Source of the DNA: Sphingobium terrigena
Lineage (GTDB): Bacteria; Pseudomonadota; Alphaproteobacteria; Sphingomonadales; Sphingomonadaceae
Assembly: GCF_003591655.1 (NCBI RefSeq)
Contig: NZ_QVRA01000025.1
Coordinates: 1,547-57,634, forward strand
Reading direction: 5' to 3'
Length of the DNA stretch: 56,088 bases
The notes under the pieces: generated by a model
Database searches by the model: none
What the model was told of the DNA's origin: nothing
What the model saw: only the letters and a program-made list of their open reading frames with translations
Position numbers and translations under genes: made by a program
Shown: in pieces, positions 5,919-13,732 of the stretch
Layout of the letters: each line of letters begins with the position of its first letter
Position numbering within the stretch: position 1 is the first letter of the stretch

Positions 5919-6380
5919 ATGCGCCTGACCGCGCATACCGACTACGCGCTACGCATTTTGCTCCATGCAGCACTAGCTGCTCGGGATGGAGACGGGCTGT
6001 TGGGGGTCGCGCAAGTGGCTGCCGACCATGCTATTTCACGCAATAATGCGATGAAGGTAGTAAATGTGCTTTCCAACGCTGGTCTACTCCAGACCGTGCG
6101 CGGGCGCAGCGGAGGATTTCGTCTCGGGCGTTCAGCCGAAACTATCACGCTTGGTGAAGTGGTGAGACTTACCGAGCCATGTCTGAATCTTGCCGATTGC
6201 GAAAACTGCATCCTGCGCGGCAGCTGTGGTCTAAGAGGTATGCTTAACAAAGCTATGGGCGTATTTCTCGCTGAGTTGGACCAACAAACTCTTGCGCAGG
6301 CTGCCGCTGGCTCACGGCTCCCTGCAGCGATCCAGCTCTCGAACGTACCCCGCGCCAGCACCACTTTAGTCTACAACTAA
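5919..6380 (+). CDS. nsrR: Rrf2-family NO-sensing repressor NsrR
   Basis: A 153-residue protein starting MRLTAHTDYALRILLHAAL, with a winged helix (ISRNNAMKVVNVLSNAGLLQ, RGRSGGFRLGR) and an iron-sulfur loop containing Cys88, Cys94, Cys97 and Cys103 (PCLNLADCENCILRGSC). These features match NsrR, an Fe-S repressor that releases DNA when nitrosylated. The ATG at 5919 is the family start; the longer upstream frame would run through the operators. It is divergent from the globin operon, with two dyads between them. An HPP protein gene follows 13 nt downstream, probably co-transcribed. Confidence 0.88.
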   Translation: MRLTAHTDYALRILLHAALAARDGDGLLGVAQVAADHAISRNNAMKVVNVLSNAGLLQTVRGRSGGFRLGRSAETITLGEVVRLTEPCLNLADCENCILRGSCGLRGMLNKAMGVFLAELDQQTLAQAAAGSRLPAAIQLSNVPRASTTLVYN

Positions 6381-6393
6381 TTTCCCAGATATC

Positions 6394-7068
6394 GTGCTAA
6401 ACATATTCAAGCCAATCCTTGCAGGCGCGACCTTGCCAGATCGATTGATCGCAAGTTTGGGTGCTGCGATTGCCATCGCTCTTACCATCGTAGTTTGTGC
6501 TGGCCTTCCTCTTTCTGCTATGGATTTGCCGATCATTGTCGCACCCCTTGGTGCTTCAGCGGTACTGGTATTTGCCGTGCCTTCCAGCCCTCTAGCCCAG
6601 CCTTGGGCCGTGGTCGGCGGCAACACCATTTCAACCTTGATTGGCGTATGGGCGTTCAATCTGTTTCCAGACATCACACTTGCCGCTGGCGTCGCGGTGG
6701 GCGGCGCGATTCTGGTGATGTCGCTACTACGCTGCCTACATCCTCCGGGAGGCGCGGCTGCGCTTACTGCAGTAATTGGCAGCCAAGGCATTCACGCAGC
6801 AGGGTATAGCTTCGCTTTCGCGCCGGTAGCGATCAATTCCATAGCACTTGTGTCGATAGCTATGTTCTTTCATCGTATGACCACACATAGCTATCCGCAC
6901 GTACCAGCCCTCACGCCGGAGCCTCGCGTTCCACGAGCTTTTCATTCATCCGATATCGATGCGGCACTGGAAGATATGCATGAAAGCTTCGATATCAGTC
7001 GTGAAGATATCGAAGTGCTGCTGGCACATGTCGAACGACATGCTCTAATGAAATCCCAGCGTCGGTAA
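6394..7068 (+). CDS. HPP family integral membrane protein
   Basis: A 224-residue protein with four to five membrane segments in the first 165 residues and the defining motif LHPPGGAAAL near residue 115. Some HPP proteins act in nitrite transport (established for plant and cyanobacterial members). The C-terminal 50 residues (SSDIDAALEDMHESFDIS) are soluble and acidic, without CBS domains. The start is a GTG at 6394 without a clear ribosome binding site, 13 nt after nsrR, which suggests coupling. In context it may handle nitrite or nitrate formed by the globin; this is inference. Confidence 0.8.
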   Translation: MLNIFKPILAGATLPDRLIASLGAAIAIALTIVVCAGLPLSAMDLPIIVAPLGASAVLVFAVPSSPLAQPWAVVGGNTISTLIGVWAFNLFPDITLAAGVAVGGAILVMSLLRCLHPPGGAAALTAVIGSQGIHAAGYSFAFAPVAINSIALVSIAMFFHRMTTHSYPHVPALTPEPRVPRAFHSSDIDAALEDMHESFDISREDIEVLLAHVERHALMKSQRR

Positions 7069-7115
7069 ATCCGTCAACTTCTCGATAATTTATGGCATTG
7101 TGGTTGCCCATTTCG

Positions 7116-7145
7116 TTGATGCAAAAGTTTTGATTTTTGCATCAA
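7116..7145. repeat. 30-bp res-like inverted repeat, right
   Basis: TTGATGCA, 14 nt, TGCATCAA: the same 8-14-8 layout as the repeat at 4851-4880, with T/A replacing C/G at the outermost pair. The two repeats bracket exactly the globin-NsrR-HPP module. The repeat lies 48 nt after the HPP stop codon. Confidence 0.55.
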
Positions 7146-7384
7146 AAGCGACCGGGATGGCAAAGATCGACCTGAACGAAAGACCGTTTTTGGATCCCCC
7201 ATTTGTAACTCGAGCGTCCGCTAATGGGGTTGCGATCGGAACACCGGCCTTCGACTCCCGCAAGCACAAAAACGGCCATCTTCCGCATCAATGTGCGACA
7301 AACAGGTGTTTTCCGACACCTGAGCGGGGCTGTCGGCGCTTAGCGTATATCTGGGTCCGTTCTATGTACTGACCCCAGCTTACA
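7146..7384. other. Intergenic stretch between NO module and IS21 fragment
   Basis: No gene recognised. CAGGTGT (7303-7309) and ACACCTG (7316-7322) flank TTTCCG, a 7-bp hairpin that includes the recurrent TTTTCCGACA motif. The break point of the IS21 fragment lies at about 7380. Confidence 0.4.
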
Positions 7385-7948
7385 AAGGACCTAGCCGGGT
7401 TCGACTTCGCATCCAGCGAGGCCAACGAGGCCTTGGTTCGGCAACTCCATGGCGGCGAGTTCATCGACGGCGCTGACAACGTAGTACTGATTGGCGGGCC
7501 CGGCACCGGCAAATCGCACATCGCCACTGCGCTGGGAGTTCAAGCCGTCGAGCATCACCGCAGAAAAGTGCGCTTCTTTGCCACGGTCGATCTGGTCAAC
7601 GCGCTCGAACAGGAAAAAGCAGCCAACAAGGCGGGGCAGATTGCCGAACGTCTGCTCAAACTCGATCTCATCATTCTCGACGAATTGGGCTATCTGCCGT
7701 TCAGCCCATCAGGCGGAGCTTTGCTGTTCCACCTGCTCAGCAAATTGTACGAACGCACCAGCGTCGTGATCACCACCAACCTCAGCTTCAGCGAATGGGC
7801 CGAGGTATTCAGCGATGCCAAAATGACCACCGCCCTGCTGGATCGACTAACCCATCATTGCCACATCATCGAAACTGGCAATGACAGCTTCCGGTTCAGG
7901 GCAAGCTCTGCATCACCAAAACCACGAAAGGAAAAATCACCAGCTTGA
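7385..7948 (+). pseudogene. istB: istB fragment (IS21-family helper ATPase)
   Basis: The frame reads DLAGFDFASSEANEALVRQL, then Walker A (GGPGTGKSH), Walker B (LIILDELGYLPF) and TNLSFSEWAEVFSDAKMTTA, hallmarks of IstB, the AAA+ regulator of IS21 transposition. Only about 185 of the usual 245-260 residues remain; the N-terminal DNA-contact region is missing and no istA is present. It is therefore a 5'-truncated remnant. After the stop, the repeated GGGTCA-TTCTCG-TGGAA-type end sequence typical of IS21 elements is visible. Confidence 0.85.
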
Positions 7949-8280
7949 CCCAAAACCCGCTCTGCGGGACATACCATCACCCGGGTCAATTCTCGATGGA
8001 AATACCGGGTCATGTATGGATGCCCCCAGTCGCGCAAGAGGTTTTGGAACGGCGCCGGCGTGTGATCGGATGCGGTCATGTATCAGGCCTGTTCTGCGGA
8101 CTGATGTCCACTGGCCGGTATGGAGATGCGCGGATCTGATGCAAAACACTTCTGCGGGCTCGCAGCCCCATGACTCGGAATGCTTTTTCAGAACCGGATC
8201 TGTCCGATCACTTTGCCCTTACTACTCCTCGATCTTCTCACACGCCCGACGCACCGGGAACTGATCGCGCGATCGTCTGA
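7949..8280. other. IS21 right-end debris and res-like half site
   Basis: No gene. It starts with IS21 end-like sequence (GGGTCAATTCTCGATGG) and contains TCTGATGCAAAA at 8136-8146, a half site related to the repeats at 4851 and 7116. The remainder up to the IS110 transposase stop codon is unassigned and probably includes the end of the IS110 element. Confidence 0.4.
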
Positions 8281-9309
8281 TCAGGCCGCGACAGTCACCG
8301 GATCCCTGTAATCCTCACCCTTGGTCAACATCGCCCAGACTGAGCGAGCCATTTTATTGGCCAAAGCAATGGCAACCAGCATTCGCGGTTTGCGCTCCAG
8401 CATGCGAGATAACCAGGAACCTTCTGGCGGCGCTTTACGGCCTGCCCAGCGTACCATCGTCATTGCGCCCGTGATCAGCAGTCGCCGGATATCGCGCTGG
8501 CCCATTTTGGATGTTCTGCCAAGGACCTGCTTGCCGCCGGTAGATCGCTGGATAGGCACAAGTCCAAGCCAGGCGGCAAAATCCCTCCCGCGCCGGAAAG
8601 TCTCCATTGGAGGCGCGAAGGCCTCGATAGCCATTGCGGTAACATGACCGATCCCGGGCACGGTCAACAGCCGGGCCGTCGCAACCGCCTTGGCCGCTTC
8701 TTGCTGGAGAACTTTCTCAAGCATCACGATCTGCTCACTCAGCGAGGCGATCTGCGTAAGGTAAAGCCGTGCCGTCTCGACGATCAGCAGCTCGAGCGAT
8801 GTTTCGGCTTCCTCAATCGCAGCCTCCAGCATCCGGACGTTCGTCACCCCCTGCGGAGCGACAACACCATGTTCGGCAAGATGACCGCGCAGTGCGTTGA
8901 TCAGCTGTGTGCGCTGTCGAACCAGTAGGTCGCGAGTCCTGAACACCATCGCACCTGCTTGCTGGCTCTGCGATTTGACCTCAACGAAACGCATGTTCGG
9001 CCGAACGGCCGCTTCAGCGATCGCCTCCGCGTCCGCAGCATCGTTCTTTTGCCGCTTCACAAATGGCTTTACGTAGATCGGCGGGATCAAACGAACCTCG
9101 TGCCCCAGCTCTCTGATAGCCCGCCCCCAAAAATGAGCGCTGGCACATGCCTCCATCGCAACAATACAGCGTGGCTGCCGAGCCAGAAATGGCAGCACCT
9201 GTGATCGGCTGAGCTTCCTGCGGAATATCGCGTCCCCGCTGGAGGACGCTCCATGAGCCTGGAAAACCCGCTTTGCCAAGTCCAGGCCGACAATGCTAAC
9301 TTCGTCCAT
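8281..9309 (-). CDS. IS110-family transposase
   Basis: A 342-residue protein starting MDEVSIVGLDLAKRVFQAHG, with the DEDD catalytic motif typical of IS110 (Asp in GLDLAK, Glu in VAMEAC, Asp in KNDAADAEAI) and the C-terminal transposase_20 domain (LLTVPGIGHVTAMAIEAFAP, AAWLGLVPIQRSTGGK). The length is normal, so the gene looks intact. The ATG at 9309 is preferred to the longer frame from 9393 because family members start there. IS110 elements lack clear inverted repeats, so I do not mark the ends. The flanking DNA is Tn3 and IS21 debris. Confidence 0.88.
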   Translation of the reverse strand: MDEVSIVGLDLAKRVFQAHGASSSGDAIFRRKLSRSQVLPFLARQPRCIVAMEACASAHFWGRAIRELGHEVRLIPPIYVKPFVKRQKNDAADAEAIAEAAVRPNMRFVEVKSQSQQAGAMVFRTRDLLVRQRTQLINALRGHLAEHGVVAPQGVTNVRMLEAAIEEAETSLELLIVETARLYLTQIASLSEQIVMLEKVLQQEAAKAVATARLLTVPGIGHVTAMAIEAFAPPMETFRRGRDFAAWLGLVPIQRSTGGKQVLGRTSKMGQRDIRRLLITGAMTMVRWAGRKAPPEGSWLSRMLERKPRMLVAIALANKMARSVWAMLTKGEDYRDPVTVAA

Positions 9310-9479
9310 GGATGCCTTCTCCTCTACTGTGACGTTCGGAAACATCACAATGGCACATTTGATGCCGTCGGGAGGGGGCATCCACTCCATCACTTCTCAG
9401 CGGAAATCTACAGCCTGATTTTCGGCCATCTGAAGCAAACTCGTTTGGAGAACGATAATAGGTTCAAGCGGGTGTCGGC

Positions 9480-10054
9480 AACTCGTGCTCGCCGATTTAC
9501 AAGACCGGCGTGGCACCGCCGGCGCAGGTCGGGATTTCAAGCCAGTCCAGCAAGAACAGGGGCCGCTCAATCTTGCCGATTTCTTGTAGCGCCACTTCGA
9601 GTTGGTTCTGCCGCTCATAGGCGGCGAGCTTTCGCAACATGACCGAAGGCGCGACATGGCCGGTCTTGACCGAACCGACAAGCCGCAGCACGTCCCCCCA
9701 TTGCTCACGGATAATATCGGTCCGGATGCGTTTGCCCAACAGCGGGCCAAGGAGTGGATAGGCTGTGGCCAGGGCAATCGGCGCGAGGTGTCTGTCGGGG
9801 AACCCCCTCAGACGCGGGCAGAAACGAAATCCCAGCATGGCGCACAGAGCGAAGACATGATCGGTCGTTCCGCCGGTGTCGGTATAATGCTCGGAGATCA
9901 CGAGATCGGTGCCATGTCTGGTCAGGCCATCAAGCATATAAGATGCCTCATGTGTCGCGGCCGAGATCACATTGACATGGTAGGGTGCGCGCTGATCGGA
10001 ATTATGGGTGTAGAATCTGAATACATGGTCAACGCCGTAGCGGGCGTTGATGTC
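9480..10054 (-). pseudogene. tnpA: Tn3-family transposase (tnpA) fragment
   Basis: Read on the minus strand: NARYGVDHVFRFYTHNSDQ, LVISEHYTDTGGTTDHVF, LRLVGSVKTGHVAPSVMLRK and ALQEIGKIERPLFLLDWL. These are consecutive blocks of the C-terminal catalytic half of Tn3-type TnpA. Less than 200 of about 990 residues remain. A frameshift at about 9520 puts the next block (LRRRCHAGL) in another frame. The 5' end is joined directly to an IS3-type fragment at about 10050. Non-functional. Confidence 0.82.
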
Positions 10055-10112
10055 GCCGCCACGTTTCGATCAACACTTTCGCCTCGGTCAGGCTGTAGAA
10101 GATCTCGCCATT
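10047..10112 (-). pseudogene. IS3-family OrfB C-terminal fragment
   Basis: GEIFYSLTEAKVLIETWRRH corresponds to the end of the IS3 OrfB integrase domain, just before the usual PHSSLGY motif. The sequence then switches to Tn3 transposase in a different frame, so the join is a recombination scar. Too short for activity. Confidence 0.65.
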
Positions 10113-10598
10113 GCTTCCCCATCCAGGACGTTGTCGGATCGTATATGATGCGCGCGGGCGGTCGGGTTCCACATGATGGCTTCCAAGGTTGGTCTCGCAA
10201 TCCCTCGGGATCATATCGGACTTCGATCGTGCACCGTTACGCCAGCGTTCTGACGCAGCCTCTATGCGCGTCTGTGCGGGCCGCCATGCGCTAAATGCTC
10301 TTGTGATCGCTAGAGCCAATCAAGCCGGCAATATAGGCGGTATACATCTGACGTTGCGTCTTGTTACCCAAGTTCTTCAGATGAAGAAGCGGCGACTGAC
10401 GCCCGCGTGCGGTTGCTGGACGCTCAAGCGTGCGCAGCACTGGCTGCCGCCGATTTGGCCGCCGCTTCCGATGACCGCGCCCGGCTGTGGCTTTAAAGAA
10501 GAGGATATAACTTGATATTGCGGCTGTCTTGGTCTTCTGTTGAATGGTTAAATATCCCATTTCACCTGCAATCTTTTAAATAGAAGGAGAGGATACCC
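10113..10598. other. Degenerate stretch, no gene assigned
   Basis: An 89-codon minus-strand frame (10291-10560) contains HLKNLGNKTQRQMYTAYIAG, but I cannot link it to a family, and it lies between transposon debris and the carbonic anhydrase gene. AGAAGGAGAGG at about 10582-10592 is the ribosome binding site of the following gene. A promoter for that gene must lie here, but I cannot pick a convincing one. Confidence 0.3.
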
Positions 10599-11345
10599 AT
10601 GTTCGACATTAATTTGTCGCGCCGCACTCTTGTGACCGGCGCGATGACCACAGCGACGATCGCCGTCGCACCTGCGAGCGCGCAAGTCGCATCGAGACAC
10701 CAGTCGCGCGTTGTCCCACCCGCACCGACCAAGGACGGCAAGACAACACTCGACCCTGATGGGGCGCTGCGGCTCCTCGAGGACGGCAACGCCGCGTTTC
10801 TGCGCAGTGAAATCCTCAATCCCGACATCTCGCCGCAGCGCCGCCTGGAACTCGCTCGTTATCAGGCGCCGTTCGTTGCCTATGTTTCCTGCTCGGACAG
10901 CCGAGTGCCGCCGGAGTTGTTGTTTGGACGCGGCTTGGGCGAACTGTTCATCGTCCGCAACGCTGGCAATACCGTCGACACAGTCGCCAAGGGTTCGATT
11001 GAGTTCGCGGTAGCAGTTCTAGGTGTGCCCTTGATCGTGGTCATGGGGCACGAAGCGTGTGGTGCGGTCAAGGCCGCGATGGACGTGGTCAGTAAGAACG
11101 CGCGTTTCCCTGGTGCGATCGGCACCATGGTCGAGCCGATAATCCCCGCCGTGCTTGAAGCGCGGGGCATTGCTGGCGACGCCACCGAGGCCGCGATACG
11201 CCAGAACGTCCGACGCACGGTGCGTAACCTGCGCGAAGCTAGCGATCCACTATTGATGAAGCCACTTGTAGAGGGCAAGCTCATGATTGTCGGGGCTTAC
11301 TACGAGCTCGGCACTGGCCGCGTTGATTTCTTCGATCGCTCATGA
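10599..11345 (+). CDS. Exported beta-class carbonic anhydrase
   Basis: A 248-residue enzyme interconverting CO2 and bicarbonate. The N-terminus is a Tat signal peptide (LSRRTLVTGAMTTATIAVAP, cleavage near ASA-Q at residue 29), so it should act in the periplasm, where most beta enzymes do not. Zinc ligands Cys98, His151 and Cys154 and the Asp100/Arg102 dyad (CSDSR, GHEACG) are all present. AAGGAGAGG sits 8 nt before the ATG. The stop overlaps the next start (ATGA), so the two genes are coupled. It may work with the Dab transporter genes further right; that link is inference. Confidence 0.9.
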   Translation: MFDINLSRRTLVTGAMTTATIAVAPASAQVASRHQSRVVPPAPTKDGKTTLDPDGALRLLEDGNAAFLRSEILNPDISPQRRLELARYQAPFVAYVSCSDSRVPPELLFGRGLGELFIVRNAGNTVDTVAKGSIEFAVAVLGVPLIVVMGHEACGAVKAAMDVVSKNARFPGAIGTMVEPIIPAVLEARGIAGDATEAAIRQNVRRTVRNLREASDPLLMKPLVEGKLMIVGAYYELGTGRVDFFDRS

Positions 11346-12037
11346 GCACGCACCCCATGCCCCTTTTCCGATACATCGCCGCACCGCTCGCCATTGTCGT
11401 GGGCACGATTCCTGCCCACGCATCCGAACATGACGAGCAAATCTGGACTTCGATGACTGGAACGACCACCCTGTTCGACAACGTGGATGCAACGCTCGAA
11501 CTCCACGGTCGCTATACGGACGAAGTATCTAGACTAGGCCAGGTACTGATCCGACCGAGCCTGACCTTAAGGCTGCCGCGCGGGTGGTCCGCGACGGCGG
11601 GCTATGTTTACGTCCACACCCGGTTCGCTCGCACCGTCGCCAATGAGGAGCATCGGGCATGGGAGCAGGTCGCCTACATCTTCAAACAAGACAGGGCGAC
11701 TGGGTTGTCGATCAGCGGCCGTACGCGGGTCGAACAGCGTTTTCGGTCGGATTCGGAGGGAGTTGGTTGGCGCCTTCGTCAACAGCTTCGGGCACAGTTG
11801 CCGTTACCGCGGGGGCCCTTACGTGTAGTCGTGTGGAACGAAACGTTCGTTGGTTTGAACACAACCCGATGGGACCGGCACAAGGGCATCGATCAGGTCC
11901 GAACCTTTATAGGTGCGAGCTTGCCAGTAGCGGAGGGAATCACGATCGAACCAGGCTACCTCAACCAGACGGTGTTTCGGATTGGCCCGGACCGGGTGAA
12001 TCACATTTTAGCAACCAACGTATTCATTAGGTTTTAA
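11342..12037 (+). CDS. DUF2490 family outer-membrane-like protein
   Basis: A 231-residue protein with a signal peptide (ending at about residue 27, AHA) followed by a DUF2490-like beta-rich body: WTSMTGTTTLFDNVDATLEL, LIRPSLTLRLPRGWSATAGY, EHRAWEQVAYIF, RTRVEQRF and PGYLNQTVFR. It ends in NVFIRF, a terminal Phe typical of barrel proteins. DUF2490 proteins have unknown function. Its start overlaps the carbonic anhydrase stop by four bases, so a shared envelope role, such as a pore for substrate or product, is plausible but unproven. Confidence 0.75.
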   Translation: MSTHPMPLFRYIAAPLAIVVGTIPAHASEHDEQIWTSMTGTTTLFDNVDATLELHGRYTDEVSRLGQVLIRPSLTLRLPRGWSATAGYVYVHTRFARTVANEEHRAWEQVAYIFKQDRATGLSISGRTRVEQRFRSDSEGVGWRLRQQLRAQLPLPRGPLRVVVWNETFVGLNTTRWDRHKGIDQVRTFIGASLPVAEGITIEPGYLNQTVFRIGPDRVNHILATNVFIRF

Positions 12038-12130
12038 CTGAGCTCGCGATCGTGTCCCACCTGAACCGCGCCGGGTTTGTCTGAGGCTCCAACTCCTGAG
12101 AAGGTGGAGCTATGACGAGCAAGGCGCGGC
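12038..12130 (+). repeat. IS3-like left-end remnant
   Basis: The sequence CACCTGAACCGCGCCGGG, a GGCTCCAACT...AGGTGGAGC imperfect hairpin and an ATGACGAGCAAG start resemble the left end and orfA start of IS3-family elements seen in sphingomonads. The frame breaks almost at once. Recognition is from memory of such ends and is uncertain. Confidence 0.35.
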
Positions 12131-12382
12131 ACCCCCCTGCCCCAGGCCAATGCCTTCGCGATGGTGCGCCGGCGCGCGGCGGCCGCCGAGATCGGGACGG
12201 CGATTAGCAACCACAGTTTCCGCGCGACCGGGATCACCGCCTATATGAAAAATGGCGGCACGTTGGAAACGGCCGCGACGATGGCGAACCACAGTTCGAT
12301 CCGCACCACCCAGCTCTACGATCGGCGGCCCGATGATGACGATGATGTGACGCTGGACGAGGTGGAGCGGGTGTTAATTTAG
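12131..12382 (+). pseudogene. Tyrosine recombinase C-terminal fragment
   Basis: The frame ANAFAMVRRRAAAAEIGTAI, NHSFRATGITAYMKNGGTLE and IRTTQLYDRR contains the H-x-x-R box and the catalytic Tyr (LYDRR) of the tyrosine recombinase family. About 80 residues remain of some 300-400, with no N-terminal part in the window. It continues to VTLDEVERVLI, the normal end. It marks a former integration event next to the carbonic anhydrase genes. Confidence 0.75.
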
Positions 12383-12666
12383 GGTAGCGGAAAACCCCAC
12401 TAGGCCGGTTGTCTGTAGCTCACCATTCCGACAGGGTTTTTCGTGCAGCCAGATCGGGAGCGCAAAGTCGTGATCGGGCGGGACGATCCATGTGTTTTCC
12501 GGCAAGGAGACTTTCGATCGATAAGCTGCCTGTTATGATGTAACGATGCAGTATATAAGGAATGGAATCCCTATAAAAACGATTGATATTAGTAAATTAG
12601 AGTCCGTAAATCGTTCCACATAAATCTTGAATTGAAATATATTTATGTATAACTTTCTAACTGTTA
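12383..12666. other. AT-rich stretch left of IS5 element
   Basis: No gene recognised. From about 12530 the DNA becomes AT-rich, unlike the flanks, and this continues right of the IS element into the end of bioD. TTCCGACAGGG at 12426-12436 is another copy of the recurrent CTGTCGGAA motif. TTA at 12664-12666 is the left target duplication of the IS. Confidence 0.5.
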
Positions 12667-13620
12667 GAGCCCGATCCGAAACTAAGTTGAGTGGTATCAG
12701 CGGGTTAGCTTGACGTTCGCCGCAGTCGTTGATTCAGGGGTTTTGCAACAAACTTCCGGAGATCAACGATGTGGACCGATACCACTCGGACGCAGTATGC
12801 CCGCGCGGGGCTGGCTTTGCCAAGCGATTTGACCGATGCCGAATGGTCGGTACTCGAACCGCTATTGCCGCCGCCCTCCTATGTGGGCCGACCACGCAAA
12901 TGGCCGCTGCGGCGAATTGTCGAGGCAATCCTGTATTTGCTGCGCGGGGGACTGCCGTGGCGAATGCTGCCGCCCTGCTTTCCGCCGGTCTCGACGGTGC
13001 GGCGCTGGTTTTACCTGTGGCGCGATAACAAACTGTGGCTCTCGCTCAATCATGCCCTGCTGTTGATGGCTCGTGAAGCGACTGGTCGCGAGGCTTCTCC
13101 CAGCGCTGGCGTGATCGATAGCCAGAGCGTGAAAACGACTGAAAGCGGCGGCCCTCGCGGCTATGACGCGGGCAAGAAGATCAAGGGCCGTAAGCGCCAC
13201 ATCCTCACCGACACCGAGGGCAATTTGGTACATGCGGTGATCCACACCGCCGACATTCAGGACCGCGACGGTGCGCCACTGGTGCTGCTTGAAATCATCT
13301 GCCGCTTTCCATGGCTGCGCCATGTCTTTGCCGATGGCGGCTATGCTGGCGACAAGCTCAGGGAAGCGCTCCGGCGTATCGGCAAATGGACCGTCGAGAT
13401 CGTCAAGCGATCCGATGTGGCAAAAGGCTTCGTGGTTCTCCCGCGCCGCTGGGTCGTCGAGCGAACACTGGCTTGGCTGAATCGCAACCGCCGCCTCGCC
13501 AAGGACTTTGAACAGACCATCGCATCGGCAACTGCGTGGTTGTTCATAGCTTCCATCCAGCTATTCGCCCGTCGCATCGCAAGGCTATGAAATCTCATCG
13601 GATAATTATGAATCAGGCTC
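12667..13620 (+). mobile_element. IS5-family insertion sequence, complete
   Basis: A 954-bp element with imperfect terminal inverted repeats (left GAGCCCGATCC, right end complement GAGCCTGATTC) and a TTA target duplication on both sides (12664-12666 and 13621-13623). It carries one intact transposase gene. It is inserted in AT-rich DNA downstream of bioD. Confidence 0.85.
12769..13590 (+). CDS. IS5-family transposase
   Basis: A 273-residue DDE transposase. The N-terminal DUF4096-type domain reads LPSDLTDAEWSVLEPLLPPP. Catalytic residues are Asp in GVIDSQSVKT, Asp in FADGGYAG and Glu in RWVVERTLAWLNRNRRL. The length is normal and the frame uninterrupted, so it is probably active. No programmed frameshift is needed, unlike in some IS5 relatives. 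It fills most of the element at 12667-13620. Confidence 0.92.
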   Translation: MWTDTTRTQYARAGLALPSDLTDAEWSVLEPLLPPPSYVGRPRKWPLRRIVEAILYLLRGGLPWRMLPPCFPPVSTVRRWFYLWRDNKLWLSLNHALLLMAREATGREASPSAGVIDSQSVKTTESGGPRGYDAGKKIKGRKRHILTDTEGNLVHAVIHTADIQDRDGAPLVLLEIICRFPWLRHVFADGGYAGDKLREALRRIGKWTVEIVKRSDVAKGFVVLPRRWVVERTLAWLNRNRRLAKDFEQTIASATAWLFIASIQLFARRIARL

Positions 13621-13623
13621 TTA

Positions 13624-13732
13624 ATCTTATTAAATATCGGCACATTTTTGCCTCGTATTTATCATCGTAATTATCATATTTTTTCGTAATAGAATACGAT
13701 TTCAATTTTTCGAACAATATCATCTATGTTTA
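13624..13732. other. AT-rich spacer
   Basis: This is very AT-rich (long A and T tracts) and separates the IS element from the bioD stop codon. No gene or clear hairpin is seen. Confidence 0.5.

Noticed and set aside
4848..7145. TGATGCA repeats as a CRISPR array
   Set aside because: Repeats are palindromic half sites at irregular positions without regular spacers, and no cas genes are present.
10562..10828. Minus-strand frame opposite the carbonic anhydrase start
   Set aside because: It overlaps the Tat signal region of a well-supported gene and has no ribosome binding site.
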